From Leuctra nigra (taxonomy: Eukaryota; Arthropoda; Insecta; Plecoptera; Leuctridae), in the NCBI GenBank assembly GCA_934045905.1, contig OW203770.1:310001-374000 (forward strand): a stretch of DNA of 64,000 nucleotides, read 5' to 3'. Below are positions 34,979 to 48,206 of the stretch, one piece after another. The notes beneath the pieces were generated by a model, which was not told the origin of the DNA, searched no databases, and worked only from the letters and a program-made list of their open reading frames with translations. Positions within the stretch are counted from its first letter, which is position 1; each line of letters opens with the position of its first letter. Position numbers and translations under genes: made by a program.

Positions 34979-37900
34979 ATCCCAGAAAAAAACACTCCGT
35001 GTAAAAAAGGCAGCCAAGTCTCTTTACTTTAAAAAAATTCAACACCGAAAAGGAGTGATATCAAAAAAGAAGCCAAGTCAATGACATTTCCAAATATTTA
35101 ATCGTATCTTTGAAATAAAAGTATAAACACCGAGAAATACTTTACAAAAGGACTTGGCGCATCGTTTTTTTAAAGACATCATTCTATCCTATAAGTGGAA
35201 AGAAATTTACAATTAGGTACATTTTCCTCTTTTTTTTAGAGCCAGTATCTATGAATCAAGCTACTTTTAGTAATGGCTATTTTATAGTTTTGTCAATGGC
35301 GATAGAAGAAAGATTTCATGTTGTAATAGATAAGTAATGTAAGGGTGGAAGAATTAAATAACAATTGGAAGTGGGCTCATTTATATTTTTATAGCACTGT
35401 TAATATGGTGATATTAGAAGGGTATGTTTTCATAATTTGATCTTGATTGAGGGAAATCATGAAACGTTGTAAAATAATTACTAACTATCTATGGAACACT
35501 ATTATATATTTTTGAAGTGTCAAGTGTATAAAGTTAAAAAATTTAAAGAAATTCCATGTGCCGTCTCTGTGTACTTTGTGAAATGAGTTGTTATAAAATG
35601 CGGATTAATAGAAATGTATTTCATGATGCGAAGGTATAACGCATGAGACTTAATTATGTTGACCACGAAACAATATTACGAAGATAACTATTGTGTATTT
35701 ATAGAAAACATAGGCAACAAGTTTCATAGCGTATATATTCAAATAGAAAATATTTTACAGTAGGTATGTATAATATGTAATTGAAAGATGTGTCCCTATT
35801 ATTCTTAAAATTCTAAATGACGGTTGTATATAGTAAATGGCATATGCTTATGAATAGAAAAATGTCTTTAAAAAAACGATGCGCCAAGTCCTTTTGTAAA
35901 GTATTTCTCGGTGTTTATACTTTTATTTCAAAGATACGATTAAATATTTGGAAATGTCATTGACTTGGCTTCTTTTTTGATATCACTCCTTTTCGGTGTT
36001 GAATTTTTTTAAAGTAAAGAGACTTGGCTGCCTTTTTTACACGGAGTGTTTTTTTCTGGGATATCACTTCTTTTGTTAGTTTATTCATACAGCTTGTAGC
36101 ACATGTCCTACCAAGGACTAATTTCTTTAAAAAAATACGCCTCAACCGATTTGGTTAGTAAGAAAAGTTGCATTTGGTACAAGCTTAAAATGATTATCCA
36201 AGAAGAATAGTCTAAGTTTCGTTACAATCTGTCCAGACGTTTTCGATATCTGACTTCACTTCCAGTTTAAAAAATGGCGCTCAATAATACTGCCGCCTTG
36301 AATTCATAAAAGTGCAACATAATTGCATAATTAAGCTGCAATCTCTGCAGTTGTTTTCGATATATGACGTCACTTCCGGTTTTGAAATAGCGGCCGAAAA
36401 TAATGTCATCTTGAATCCATAAATATAAGGGCTATATAATTACATAATTTAGTTGCAATCGGTACATCTGTTTTCTATAAATGACGTCACTTCCTGTTTT
36501 AAATATGGCGGCCAGAAATAATGTTGTCTTGAATTCATAATTATAAGTCCAACATAATTAGATAATTTAGTTGCAATCGGTACAGCCGTTTTCGACATAT
36601 GACGTCACTTTCGGTTTTAACAATGGCGGTCGAAAATAATGTCGTCTTTAATTCAAAAATATAAGTCCTACATAATTACATAATTTAGTTGCAATCGGTA
36701 CAGACGTTTTCGATATATGACGTCACTTCCGGTTTTAACAATGGCGGTCGAAAATAATGTCGTCTTTAATTCAAAAATATAAGTCCTACATAATTACATA
36801 ATTTAGTTGCAATCGGTACATCCGTTTTTGATATATGACGTCACTTCCGGTTTAAACAATGGCGGCCAAAAATAATGTCGTCTTGAATTCATAATTATTA
36901 GTCATACACAATTCCAAAATTTGGTTACAATCGATACAGCCGTTTTCGATATATGACGTCACTTCCGGTTTTTGCAAATGGCGGCCGAGTACACCGCAAT
37001 CTTGAATTTATAATTATTCACAATGTATGTTTACTAAATATCTATTTAAAAGTATAGATTGGTGAATTTAGTGTCATTTAGCATATTAATGGCGTCATTT
37101 AGCATATTTATGACGTCATTTCCGGTATAGGTAATAAGAAAACAATCTAGTTCTATCTAGTTGATACTTCATGAATGACCTTCTGAATTCTTTAGCGCTA
37201 ATTTCCGTCAAATCGGTCATGCCGTTTTCAATATATGACGTCACTTCCGGTTTCATTTAGTGGTTCCTGCCGCCATTTCCGGTACCGTTTATTTGTATAT
37301 TCATTTATCTTAATTGATTTTTCAAAAAGATTGCAGAATGCATAGACAGGAGCTAGTTCAGTGGCAATCGGTACAGGTGTTTTCGATATATGACGTCACT
37401 TCCGGTTTCAGGAATGGCGACCGAGAACACTGTATTGAAATTATAATTATTTTGTATTGTCTATGTTACAATGTAAGCTAATTATATGTGTATTTAAAGT
37501 ATAATTTGATGAAATAAGCTAAATATTGTGAATTTATGACGTCACTTCCGGTTTAGAAAATAAGAAAATAATGTTTTTTAGTACCATACTTCATATAGAT
37601 GACCATCTAAATCGAATGGCGCTAATTTCGTTCTAATCGGTCCAGCCGTTTTTTATATATGACGCCACTTCCGGTTTAAAAATGGCGGCACAAAAAATTT
37701 ATAAGAGGCAAGGTATCATCAGACGCCAAAAGTGCATATGTGGTAAAAATTTCAGGTTGATCGGTTCAGCCGTTTAGGCTGTGGCGGTGATAGCAACTTT
37801 TTCGGGAATCATATGAAGAAGAAGAAGTAGAAGAAGCATATGAAAGCGGTGTAATTTCACGATTTTCACTGCCCTCTAGGTCGTAAACGGCATGACTGGT

Positions 37901-38143
37901 TGTTGTCGCGTGATGTATATGTTGTGAGGTGGGCCATAGCTCAAAATTAAGACATTTCACAACAATGAGAGATTTTCCATTGTTGAGATCCAGTAGGCCG
38001 AAAATGCTATGTTGTTGCTTACAGTAAAAGTAGTTGGTCTGCTCCTCAGTTAAGATATAGGCAGATATAGGCATTTACGGTATGTTGAGTGACTGTGAGT
38101 GTACGGTAAGACTTGGCTGAGTGGAGCGACCGCTCCACTAGAT
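34979..38143 (+). repeat. CRE/ETS-array family element, long copy 2 (left arm of a 3.15-kb inverted repeat)
   Basis: It begins ATCCCAGAAAAAAACACTCC and ends GTGGAGCGACCGCTCCACTAG. The first 1.08 kb has about 200-bp inverted ends of its own (34979-35180 and 35860-36064). From about 36240 to 37680 it is a run of diverged units of roughly 117 bp, each carrying TATGACGTCACTTCCGGTTT. The right part includes CTTACAGTAAAAGTAGTTGG, shared with all copies. The whole element recurs inverted at 41357-44506, nearly identical. Confidence 0.85.
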
Positions 38144-38994
38144 TAGTTCATGGTTTTACATGTAAAATTGCGTTGCCATGGTGTAACGGCCTCTAGAAAT
38201 TCGAATTTCTATGCAAATTTGTTGACATTTCCAGACGCCCTTGAATTATATCGCTTGTCCCTTCTTCTCAAAAGACTCAGTATTCGGTTGTGGTGATTTG
38301 TGTTGTGTTTTTATCAGGTTCTATAATTAGAGTGTATGCGAATGATGTCACTCTACTAAACAATCCTTGCTTTATTATAGCCATACAATGGAGGTTTTTG
38401 ACAAAAAATACATTTTAATAGAGCAAATGTCAGTGATATTTGATAATTCACGTTAAAGATGCAAAGCTATGTCTACGTTTAGGAAATGCGTAATAATTCA
38501 TTCAGATTCATTTTCAAGTCCGTGTACCTTCTTGTCCTCCAATTTACGTTTTTGTGTAGCACTAATGGAGCACTAAATATTGGCCAAGTTTTTAAATTAG
38601 TGCTAGTTAGTGTATGGAGAAGGTGTGATACATTAGAAACATTAGAACATGTGAAACGTGTTATTAGAGATTAGAGATTATTAGATTATTTTTTGATTAT
38701 TAGAGATTAGAACATGTGATTAGAGTGTGAAACATTAGATTCGCGATTTTCTTTTGAAACAATTAGCAGGATTGTAGCAACAAATCAGTGCACTAAATCG
38801 TGTCACATTTTCAAAATCAGGTTCACATAATTGAAAATATAATCAGTGTAATTGTAAAATAATAAATGTTGGCATCAATCAATAAAATACATGCTCATTT
38901 GTAGGCTGTTACCGATGAACATGAATGAGAATCACAAGCGAGTATTATTCACGATACAGAAAGGCCCATGCACAATTGACATAACCAAGACGTT
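38144..38994. other. Non-coding spacer inside the large inverted repeat
   Basis: No supported gene. About 38880-38940 shares GCTCATTTGTAGGCTGTTAC and CGATGAACA with 48163-48200. Confidence 0.4.
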
Positions 38995-39548
38995 ACTGAC
39001 CAAGAAAAGCTTCCCCTCTGCACTCTGGTGATAGAAATGGGTACTTGAGGAAGGGTGTACGCATTCAATTCTCCATAAGGTACCTGTAGAGTTTGGATAC
39101 CTCTACTTCATACACTATTTAACATAGAACCATAAAAATTGTGAGGAGTATAGAAAAGATTATGCTTTTTCGATCTGTCACCTCAGAAATCTATTTATTG
39201 TGTCTAAATAATTATAAAATAACTTTCCGTATGAAGCAAATACAGCTTATACTGTAGCCTGATTGGTCTGTTGAACCATTTCCTGTCCTCTGATTGGCTG
39301 ATGCATTACATGTTTGAATGAATATTACGCTGCAATTTAACCTCGGAGAAAAATTTTGAGGTGACAGATCGATAAAGCATAATCTTTTCTATACTCGTTA
39401 CTTTTTTCAGGTTCCTATGTTTAATTGTGTATGAAGTAGAGGTATCCAAACTCTACACGTTCCTTATGAAGAATTGAATGCGTACACCCTTCCTCTAGTA
39501 CCACATCTCCACCACTAGGGTGCAGAGCTGATCTTGATTGTGCGAATA
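38995..39548. mobile_element. Foldback MITE, copy 2
   Basis: Same family as 29646-30206. Left end near CCTCTGCACTCTGGTGATAG, right end near CCACTAGGGTGCAGAG. The interior is highly similar to copy 1. Confidence 0.7.
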
Positions 39549-39990
39549 GAGTGAAAAAATACGACGCACACATCACGGCATCATTGTTCGCAAGGCACGG
39601 CTTCCTCTTCGTCAGACATAAATAAACAAGAAAATAACGAAAAATCCAGGAAAAATAATGACAACACAGTTTTGGCGGCTGGGTTAGGTTATGCTGTTGT
39701 AAGTAGATGGTAGTTTGATTTTGATTTTAACCTGTGATATTTGTCTATTTCCGTTTCCGGTTTTGTTATCTCATTCTGATTGGCTGCCCGTCAGAATGTG
39801 GGCGTGGCCTGACGTAGCTTACGTGAAATTGTTGAATATTGGTCAAGTCTTGCGGGCTACGGGCTACGGGTTGCGTATTGCGGGTATGTCGATTGTGCGC
39901 GGGTGCATTGGTATGCATGGTTTCAACTTTTCACGCAGTTGCGCTTACAAGTTGCGGCTACGGGTTATGTCAATTGTGCACCGCTGTTCC

Positions 39991-40598
39991 CAGTGTTGGG
40001 TAAGTTCCTTTTGAAAAGGAACTAGTTCCAGTTCCAAGTTCCTCGCCGAAAAAAGGAACTAGTTCCAGTTCCAGTTCCTTCAATAATGAAAGGAACTATT
40101 CCGTTCCTAGTTCCTTTATAAAAGGAACTTAGTTCCTTAGTTCAAATAATATGTGGCTTTTAGACGAGTGCAGTTTTTCGGAGTAAAAGTACAGTCAAGT
40201 TTTAAAACTAAGGAACTTAGTTCCTTTTAGTTCCTTTTTAAAGAAATTTGTAATTTTAATTGAAACATTAAAAATTGCAATCTGAAAATTAAAAATTGAA
40301 TCACTGTATCAAAGCAGATTATTTTTAGATTCCAAATAGCTTGGGGGACATCTGATTTCTGACAGAATTAACCAAATAATATGTGGCTTCTAGACGAGTG
40401 CAGTTTTTCGGAGTAAAAGTACAGTCAAGTTTTAAAAAAAGGAACTTGGCAAAAATCGTTACAGTTCCTCAAAAAAAGAAACTAAACCGTTACATAGTTC
40501 CTCCATAGAAAAAAGGAACTAAGACGTTCCATAGTTCCTAAGAAAAGGAACTAGTTCCTAGGAACGGAACTATTTCGTTCCGTTCCTACCCAACACTG
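39991..40598. mobile_element. hAT MITE with 8-bp target duplication, 19 bp before a Ly6 exon
   Basis: The ends CAGTGTTGGGTA and TACCCAACACTG are inverted repeats. GCTGTTCC flanks both sides (39983-39990 and 40599-40606). The interior is a run of GGAACTAGTTCC-like motifs. The right target duplication forms part of the tract before the acceptor of exon 40618-40769. Confidence 0.9.
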
Positions 40599-40617
40599 GC
40601 TGTTCCCCGTGTTCTAG

Positions 40618-40769
40618 ATCACGTGTCTGCAGTGCAGAGCTGGCAAGGAAAAGTGCGGAGAAGCCGGCGCCGTTGCGTCGGCAGGAGCCGCTGACGATGA
40701 TAAAACATCCAAGGAGTGTGCCGACGACTTCGCAGACGCAAAGGTCTGCACCACCAACGAGGAAGGAAG
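40618..40769 (+). CDS. Multi-Ly6-domain protein, exon 2 (domain 1, first half)
   Basis: The acceptor CCCGTGTTCTAG is followed in phase 0 by ITCLQCRAGKEKC, the LxCxxC start of a Ly6/uPAR three-finger domain. An Ala/Asp-rich loop, further Cys residues (KEC) and KVCTTNEEG follow. The donor GGAAG|GTAATG leaves phase 2. Length is 152 nt. The paralogous exon at 48908-49044 has the same acceptor setting, phases and VCTTN ending, which supports both. Ly6 domains are disulfide-rich extracellular modules that bind receptors or channels or act in junction formation; the partner here is unknown. The exon sits between the two 3.15-kb inverted arms. Confidence 0.75.
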
Positions 40770-41356
40770 GTAATGCACAGCTTTCACTTAGCAACGCGTT
40801 CGTAAATCCATCCAAACTATAATCTGGAAAATCCAGATTGAATACATCCAAGACGGTAAAAATAACGTCGATGTACAAGAAACATCCAAGTTTCCGCTGG
40901 ACAGAAGAAAAAGGCGGCAATTTTAAATATTACTTTTATTCTGTTGTCTGTAAAGTGTCGGTTCGGTAACAAATATCTAGTACCAAGTGACAAATAAAAA
41001 AACTAAATATAAATTAATATATATTAAATTAAAACAAATCTGCCCATTAAAAGGTCATACAATGGTCATGAGAGGCCATAACGTGGTAAAATGTTCCATT
41101 ATTAAGCGTCCAAGGACAAATACCATTAAGGCATCGTTAGTAAAAGTACTTTTTGACACCAATCGATCCAAAATTAAATTAAATCGCATTTGTCCTGGAA
41201 CCATTCAAAATTAGATTTTGACCACTTTTTGACCCCTTTTGAACACATCCCCCCTTTAATTTTATAATGTCAACAATGATTTTTGACAAAATTTGCATTT
41301 TGGCCCACCCACCCTAATCAAATTTCGGAGAACTTTTGATATCTGTACAACTGTAC
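40770..41356. other. Intron sequence
   Basis: No gene. The short ORF at 40987-41214 is AT rich with no family signal. Confidence 0.4.
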
Positions 41357-44300
41357 ATCTAGTGGAGCGGTCGCTCCACTCAGCCAAGTCGTACCGTACA
41401 CTCACAGTCACTCAACATACCGTAAATGCCTATATAAACTGAGGAGCAGACCAACTACTTTTACTGTAAGCAACAACATAGCATTTTCGGCCAACTGGAT
41501 CTCAACAATAGAAAATGTCTCATTGTTGTGAAATGTCTTAATTTTGAGCTATGGCCCACCTAACAACATATACATCACGCGACAACAACCAGTCATGCCG
41601 ATTACGACCTAGAGGGCAGTGAAAATCGTGAAATTACACCGCTTTCATATGCTTCTTCTACTTCTTCTTCTTCATATGATTCCCGAAAAAGTTGCTATCA
41701 CCGCCACAGCCTAAACGGCTAAACCGATCAACCTGAAATTTTTACCACATATGCACTTTTGGCGTCTGATGATACCTTGCCTCTTATAAATTTTTTGTGC
41801 CGCCATTTTTAAACCGGAAGTGACGTCATATATAAAAAACGGCTGGACCGATTAGAAATTAGCGCCATTCGATTAAGATGGTCATCTATATGAAGTATGG
41901 TACTAAAAAACATTATTTTCTTATTTTCTAAACCGGAAGTGACGTCATAAATTCACAATATTTAGCTTATTTCATCAAATTATACTTTAAATACACATAT
42001 AATTAGCTTACATTGTAACATAGACAATACAAAATAATTATAATTTCAATACAGTGTTCTCGGTCGCCATTCCTGAAACCGGAAGTGACGTCATATATCG
42101 AAAACACCTGTACCGATTGCCACTGAACTAGCTCCTGTCTATGCATTCTGCAATCTTTTTGAAAAATCAATTAAGATAAATGAATATACAAATAAACGGT
42201 ACCGGAAATGGCGGCAGGAACCACTAAATGAAACCGGAAGTGACGTCATATATTGAAAACGGCATGACCGATTTGACGGAAATTAGCGCTAAAGAATTCA
42301 GAAGGTCATTCATGAAGTATCAACTAGATAGAACTAGATTGTTTTCTTATTACCTATACCGGAAATGACGTCATAAATATGCTAAATGACGCCATTAATA
42401 TGCTAAATGACACTAAATTCACCAATCTATACTTTTAAATAGATATTTAGTAAACATACATTGTGAATAATTATAAATTCAAGATTGCGGTGTACTCGGC
42501 CGCCATTTGCAAAAACCGGAAGTGACGTCATATATCGAAAACGGCTGTATCGATTGTAACCAAATTTTGGAATTGTGTATGACTAATAATTATGAATTCA
42601 AGACGACATTATTTTTGGCCGCCATTGTTTAAACCGGAAGTGACGTCATATATCAAAAACGGATGTACCGATTGCAACTAAATTATGTAATTATGTAGGA
42701 CTTATATTTTTGAATTAAAGACGACATTATTTTCGACCGCCATTGTTAAAACCGGAAGTGACGTCATATATCGAAAACGTCTGTACCGATTGCAACTAAA
42801 TTATGTAATTATGTAGGACTTATATTTTTGAATTAAAGACGACATTATTTTCGACCGCCATTGTTAAAACCGAAAGTGACGTCATATGTCGAAAACGGCT
42901 GTACCGATTGCAACTAAATTATCTAATTATGTTGGACTTATAATTATGAATTCAAGACAACATTATTTCTGGCCGCCATATTTAAAACAGGAAGTGACGT
43001 CATTTATAGAAAACAGATGTACCGATTGCAACTAAATTATGTAATTATATAGCCCTTATATTTATGGATTCAAGATGACATTATTTTCGGCCGCTATTTC
43101 AAAACCGGAAGTGACGTCATATATCGAAAACAACTGCAGAGATTGCAGCTTAATTATGCAATTATGTTGCACTTTTATGAATTCAAGGCGGCAGTATTAT
43201 TGAGCGCCATTTTTTAAACTGGAAGTGAAGTCAGATATCGAAAACGTCTGGACAGATTGTAACGAAACTTAGACTATTCTTCTTGGATAATCATTTTAAG
43301 CTTGTACCAAATGCAACTTTTCTTACTAACCAAATCGGTTGAGGCGTATTTTTTTAAAGAAATTAGTCCTTGGTAGGACATGTGCTACAAGCTGTATGAA
43401 TAAACTAACAAAAGAAGTGATATCCCAGAAAAAAACACTCCGTGTAAAAAAGGCAGCCAAGTCTCTTTACTTTAAAAAAATTCAACACCGAAAAGGAGTG
43501 ATATCAAAAAAGAAGCCAAGTCAATGACATTTCCAAATATTTAATCGTATCTTTGAAATAAAAGTATAAACACCGAGAAATACTTTACAAAAGGACTTGG
43601 CGCATCGTTTTTTTAAAGACATTTTTCTATTCATAAGCATATGCCATTTACTATATACAACCGTCATTTAGAATTTTAAGAATAATAGGGACACATCTTT
43701 CAATTACATATTATACATACCTACTGTAAAATATTTTCTATTTGAATATATACGCTATGAAACTTGTTGCCTATGTTTTCTATAAATACACAATAGTTAT
43801 CTTCGTAATATTGTTTCGTGGTCAACATAATTAAGTCTCATGCGTTATACCTTCGCATCATGAAATACATTTCTATTAATCCGCATTTTATAACAACTCA
43901 TTTCACAAAGTACACAGAGACGGCACATGGAATTTCTTTAAATTTTTTAACTTTATACACTTGACACTTCAAAAATATATAATAGTGTTCCATAGATAGT
44001 TAGTAATTATTTTACAACGTTTCATGATTTCCCTCAATCAAGATCAAATTATGAAAACATACCCTTCTAATATCACCATATTAACAGTGCTATAAAAATA
44101 TAAATGAGCCCACTTCCAATTGTTATTTAATTCTTCCACCCTTACATTACTTATCTATTACAACATGAAATCTTTCTTCTATCGCCATTGACAAAACTAT
44201 AAAATAGCCATTACTAAAAGTAGCTTGATTCATAGATACTGGCTCTAAAAAAAAGAGGAAAATGTACCTAATTGTAAATTTCTTTCCACTTATAGGATAG

Positions 44301-44506
44301 AATGATGTCTTTAAAAAAACGATGCGCCAAGTCCTTTTGTAAAGTATTTCTCGGTGTTTATACTTTTATTTCAAAGATACGATTAAATATTTGGAAATGT
44401 CATTGACTTGGCTTCTTTTTTGATATCACTCCTTTTCGGTGTTGAATTTTTTTAAAGTAAAGAGACTTGGCTGCCTTTTTTACACGGAGTGTTTTTTTTC
44501 TGGGAT
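41357..44506 (-). repeat. CRE/ETS-array family element, long copy 3 (right arm of the 3.15-kb inverted repeat)
   Basis: Reverse complement of 34979-38143. It starts ATCTAGTGGAGCGGTCGC and ends GAGTG, a T run and CTGGGAT. Long stretches are identical between the arms (for example the 62-codon mirror ORFs at 35957-36145 and 43339-43527). Differences are scattered single bases such as the one near 38110/41392. Confidence 0.85.
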
Positions 44507-45352
44507 ATCTAATTACTGTACAGAGGGCATTTCTCTGAATCGATTCACATAAAAAATCTTTCGTTTGCAATTTGTGGTGGGTCAGAGAATCTGCGGAATT
44601 CTCTCTGTACAGCTCTGCCGCAGGCCAATAGGCCCTCAAATGTGTCTTCTTTTCCACCCACTCAAGGTCTATTCTTTTGGAACTAATCTTAACCCGTCGC
44701 TAAGAGCTACAAGGTTGAATAAATGGTCGAGGATACAATTGAATCAGTTATTCAAGTAAGGGCATCAGTCCACAAAATTACGAAATCAACTTTAGTGTGG
44801 GAATCGCATTATTGATGATAGACGCACGTATTCTGAAGAAAGGGCATCAGTCCATGGACTTATGCCCTTTCTTGAATACATGCAAGTTTAAAAGGATCTT
44901 TTCTTTTTCATCAAAAAGCCATAATATGACTAATTTCACTAACATATTCATATGTATACTTCGTTGTAAAGTTTCTGCTTTGTTGAATAAATGATATTTG
45001 AGCAAAATCATATGATTTAGCATTATTTTGAACATTATTAGTATAATGCAGTTCTGGGAAATGAACTTGTATTCAAGTAAGGGCATGAGTCCAGAGCAAT
45101 AAAAGTCCTAAAATTTTGATGTTATAAGGTTCAAATAAATAATCTGACAAACAGGTTTAAAAGCTAATATTTTTTACTATTTAAATCAATACTATTCTTT
45201 TTTTTTAAAAATAACTACAAAGTTTTATATAGTTTTTTTCATTTATCTCAGAACTACTTACCATGGACTCATGCCCTTACTTGAATAAGTGATTCGAGCA
45301 AATGATTTTACGGCGCATTATAAAACGAGAGCAATGAGTGTGTCAGCCCCAG
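44507..45352. repeat. Region with inverted GGGCATSAGTCCA motifs
   Basis: TTCAAGTAAGGGCATSAGTCC appears near 44752 and 45072 and inverted as GGACTCATGCCCTTACTTGA near 45266. A local palindrome GGGCATCAGTCCATGGACTT lies at 44840. It is probably one or two MITEs. No gene is present. Confidence 0.5.
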
Positions 45353-45536
45353 GAATAAACTATACTGTAGCCTTGTGTCTAGGGGTTGCGGAGCGGCGGG
45401 CGTAACTGCTACCGATGACGGAGAGTGCGTGGGAGATGACGCTGAAGAAACTGACATCTGTTGCAAGCCTGCCGACGCTGCGACGCCCTGCAATGTCAAA
45501 GTAATGACAAACCGCGAGGCTCCCGCCAGAACCAAG
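45353..45536 (+). CDS. Multi-Ly6-domain protein, exon 3 (domain 1, second half)
   Basis: The acceptor GTCAGCCCCAG joins the phase-2 donor at 40769. The frame reads KLYCSLVSRGCGAAGV, then GEC, the CC pair in DICCKPAD and the terminal TPCN. The order GC...C...CC...CN is the second half of a Ly6 domain. It ends in phase 0 at ACCAAG|GTAAGG, matching the next exon. Relative to the paralogous exon B' (52154-52343) one base is missing (TGTCTAGGGG against TGTCTAAGGGG). Acceptor placement compensates, so the Cys-rich core stays in frame and the segment before it differs (YCSLV against NVALC). Confidence 0.75.
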
Positions 45537-47039
45537 GTAAGGAACATCATTTCGACCCAACTGTCATCACAGCATGGGATTTGGGGTGTGGGAAAAACCC
45601 GTTTTTTTCGAGAAAACGAGCTTTTTTGTTTTTTTCCTGGAGGTAGGAAAAATCGGGTTATTTTTGGGAATAATAATTGAAAATTATTATTTTATTATTT
45701 CTTAATAACTATTTATGTTCAAACTAAATGTTGGAGGATTTAAACTATATTTTGACATGAGTATGACTTTGAGAAGTGGAGAATCTAGGTTTTAATATAC
45801 AGTTAATATGGAAATGCATTATCAATACAAAGTAAATGATACATTTATTGAGATTCTCGCAATTGACCAATGTAGATCTGACCAAACTACGACGTCATAA
45901 AACAAAAGTCAATGTTTGGTCACAACCAAAGAGCTTATATACACAACAAATTGTACACATGATATTATTAGAATAATGTTGAATTTGTACAGAATTTAAC
46001 AGTTTTACAATCAACAAATTGCCGTTAATAATAGTATTGCTTTAAGCTTTCTACTTGAATATGTTCAGTCTTAATTAACTTCTCATAAGAGAGGAAGGAC
46101 CTTTTTAAGTTGACGAAACTATCCAGTGACAGACGCCATTAAAAAGTAAAACGCTTTGGCAACATACCTGGCAAAATATAATTTGTTTCGTTGTAGCATC
46201 TGTAATAATTGTCCAGCAAATCATCAAACATGATTTATATGATTTAAATATATCGATTGTACTATTTCAAGTGATAAATTAAACTAGATTAACACGTGTG
46301 AGCTATTTCTTTGATCTTTCTGAATTTCATTTGTTTGAATGAAAAATTGTTATTTTCTAAGAATTCTGGAGTTACCATGGTAATACTTTTGTCTTTCAAA
46401 AGGCAACGCCCACCTACATTGGTCAATTAAAAACTGATATTGATATTATATGAATGAGATCATATTGTAATTTTAGAAATTGTAACATGAATATGGCTAC
46501 AGATCCCGTCAGAGGGGGACACGCCCACTGCTTTGAAAATGGTGGGATATTTTTAAAACATCAACTCAACGGCTAGGTTAAGAAATTACTTAATTGCATT
46601 TTATTTTAGTATAGAAAAGGACGCCTAACAATCCAAATTTTGGCGAAAGTGTTTCTTTTGGGCAGTGTCGATAAGTTTAATTCGTCGTGGTACCAAAGAA
46701 ATGACGAAATATGCGCTAAAATCAATTTTTCCCAAAATGCCAGTTTTTTTCCGGAAACCCCCCGAAGAAAACGTTTTTTTCCTCAAGATTTCTCGGTTCG
46801 GAGAATTTAAAACCCTAATCACAGCTCATCTCATAGGAAACATCCGAACTGGAGGGCGAAGTCGGTATTGAAGTTGGATTACTTCCAGCCACGGTGCTTA
46901 GAATTCGCTGTGATTCGAACAAATTGCCGATGAAACAATGCGTCATACAACTGCATAAACCCATTTTACCTTGCCGTTACAACTCTCCAGGGGCGCAAAG
47001 GGTATTTTGGGGACATTTTTATGCGCGTTTTAAGGGGGA
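45537..47039. other. Intron sequence with hAT-like debris
   Basis: No exon found. Segments near 45585-45660 and 46695-46810 share a Pu-rich style (AAAACGTTTTTTTCC, GGGAAAAACCCG) suggestive of old MITE ends. Part of 46880-46950 resembles 31140-31200 (GGTGCTTAGAATTCGC). Confidence 0.4.
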
Positions 47040-47574
47040 GCAATCGATCGACATATACAAAAAAATTATTCTTGAAATTACAAGTTCAAAAACGTTTCCC
47101 TACATTTCAACTATATTTAAGTACAACAGACTCATTTAATGTTCTGTAGTTTGCAACTCCAGTCCAACAATGAGTTTTCAATTTTATGTTATCAGAGGAT
47201 GAACAAAACTTTAACATGGGAGGTATAGGAAAATCATTTCGAATTTGGTATATAACTTTTAATTTTAAAATAGCACACGTTGGTATTGTTTTCAATTTTT
47301 TTCCTGATAGTAATGTCCAATATGTCTGCCATAAAAAAAGTTTTTTGCTCAAATCTATCGAGACAAAAAAATAGATCTTCATTTTAGCCTAAAAATGACA
47401 CGATTTTCTTTTTCCGCCATTAAGATAACATGGGGGAGACAAATCAATTGATCTCAGAAATTGGACACAAGAAGTGTTTCATTTTTTCATGGATTGTGTA
47501 TTGCATGATTATCAATAGGTCACCAAAATTTCATGTAAATCGGAAACATTGAGGTTGTGGTGGTTCTACCTTAA
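47040..47574. mobile_element. TTAA-flanked MITE (pair of 30407-30943)
   Basis: It starts TTAAGGGGGAGCAATCGATC and ends GTGGTTCTACCTTAA. The right TTAA (47571-47574) is shared with the next element, so one inserted into the terminal TTAA of the other. Confidence 0.75.
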
Positions 47575-47958
47575 GAGGGCTTGGTAGTGAGCGTGGCCTT
47601 GAAGAGTTTTTTAATCGATTTTTATCAATACCTTTTTCCAGTGTAATTGTTAACAAAATAGAGCTATGGACGTGAATTCAGAACAGTTCACTAAAAATAA
47701 TTTCATAGTTTGGATTTTTTTTTTTTATTGTGTCCAACAGGTGTTTAGAACCCGAAAATTTAGTAATTTTCGGGTTCTAAACACCTGTTGGACACAATAA
47801 AACTAATAACTTATTCCAAACTATGAAATTATTTTCATTGAACTGTTCTGAATTCACGTCCATAGCCCTATTTTGTTAACAATTACACTGGAACAAGATA
47901 TTGATAAAAATCGATTAAAAAACTCTTCAAGGTCAAACTCACTACCCTGCCGTCTTAA
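47571..47958. mobile_element. Palindromic TTAA-flanked MITE, complete copy
   Basis: Starts TTAAGAGGGCTTGGTAGTGA and ends CACTACCCTGCCGTCTTAA. Nearly the same palindrome as 15800-16191. Confidence 0.8.
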
Positions 47959-48206
47959 TTTTGTGTGACTACGGTGCAAGATAATAACAATCAGTTTGCA
48001 TATTTGAATGATGATCTCATTTTATCCACGTTTAGGAAAAGCGTAGGTATAATAATTCACTCCGTTACATTTGCATTTCGGTGTAGATACCTGTCCCCCC
48101 CCCCCTCACCCAAGGGGGGTGATCTGTGCCTATTTGTAAATAAAGATGGCGGCATCGATGAAATAAATGCTCATTTGTAGGCTGTTACCGATGAACAGTA
48201 AAGATA

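Noticed and set aside
36240..37700. CRISPR-like regular repeats
   Set aside because: The units are diverged, contiguous tandem copies without unique spacers, in an animal genome with introns and LINEs.
35957..43527. Identical 62-codon ORFs at 35957-36145 and 43339-43527 as a duplicated gene
   Set aside because: They are Lys-rich reads of repeat termini. The pair merely reflects the inverted repeat arms.
45308..45560. Minus-strand ORFs opposite the exon at 45353
   Set aside because: Antisense shadows. The plus frame has the Ly6 cysteine order and phase-matched splice sites.
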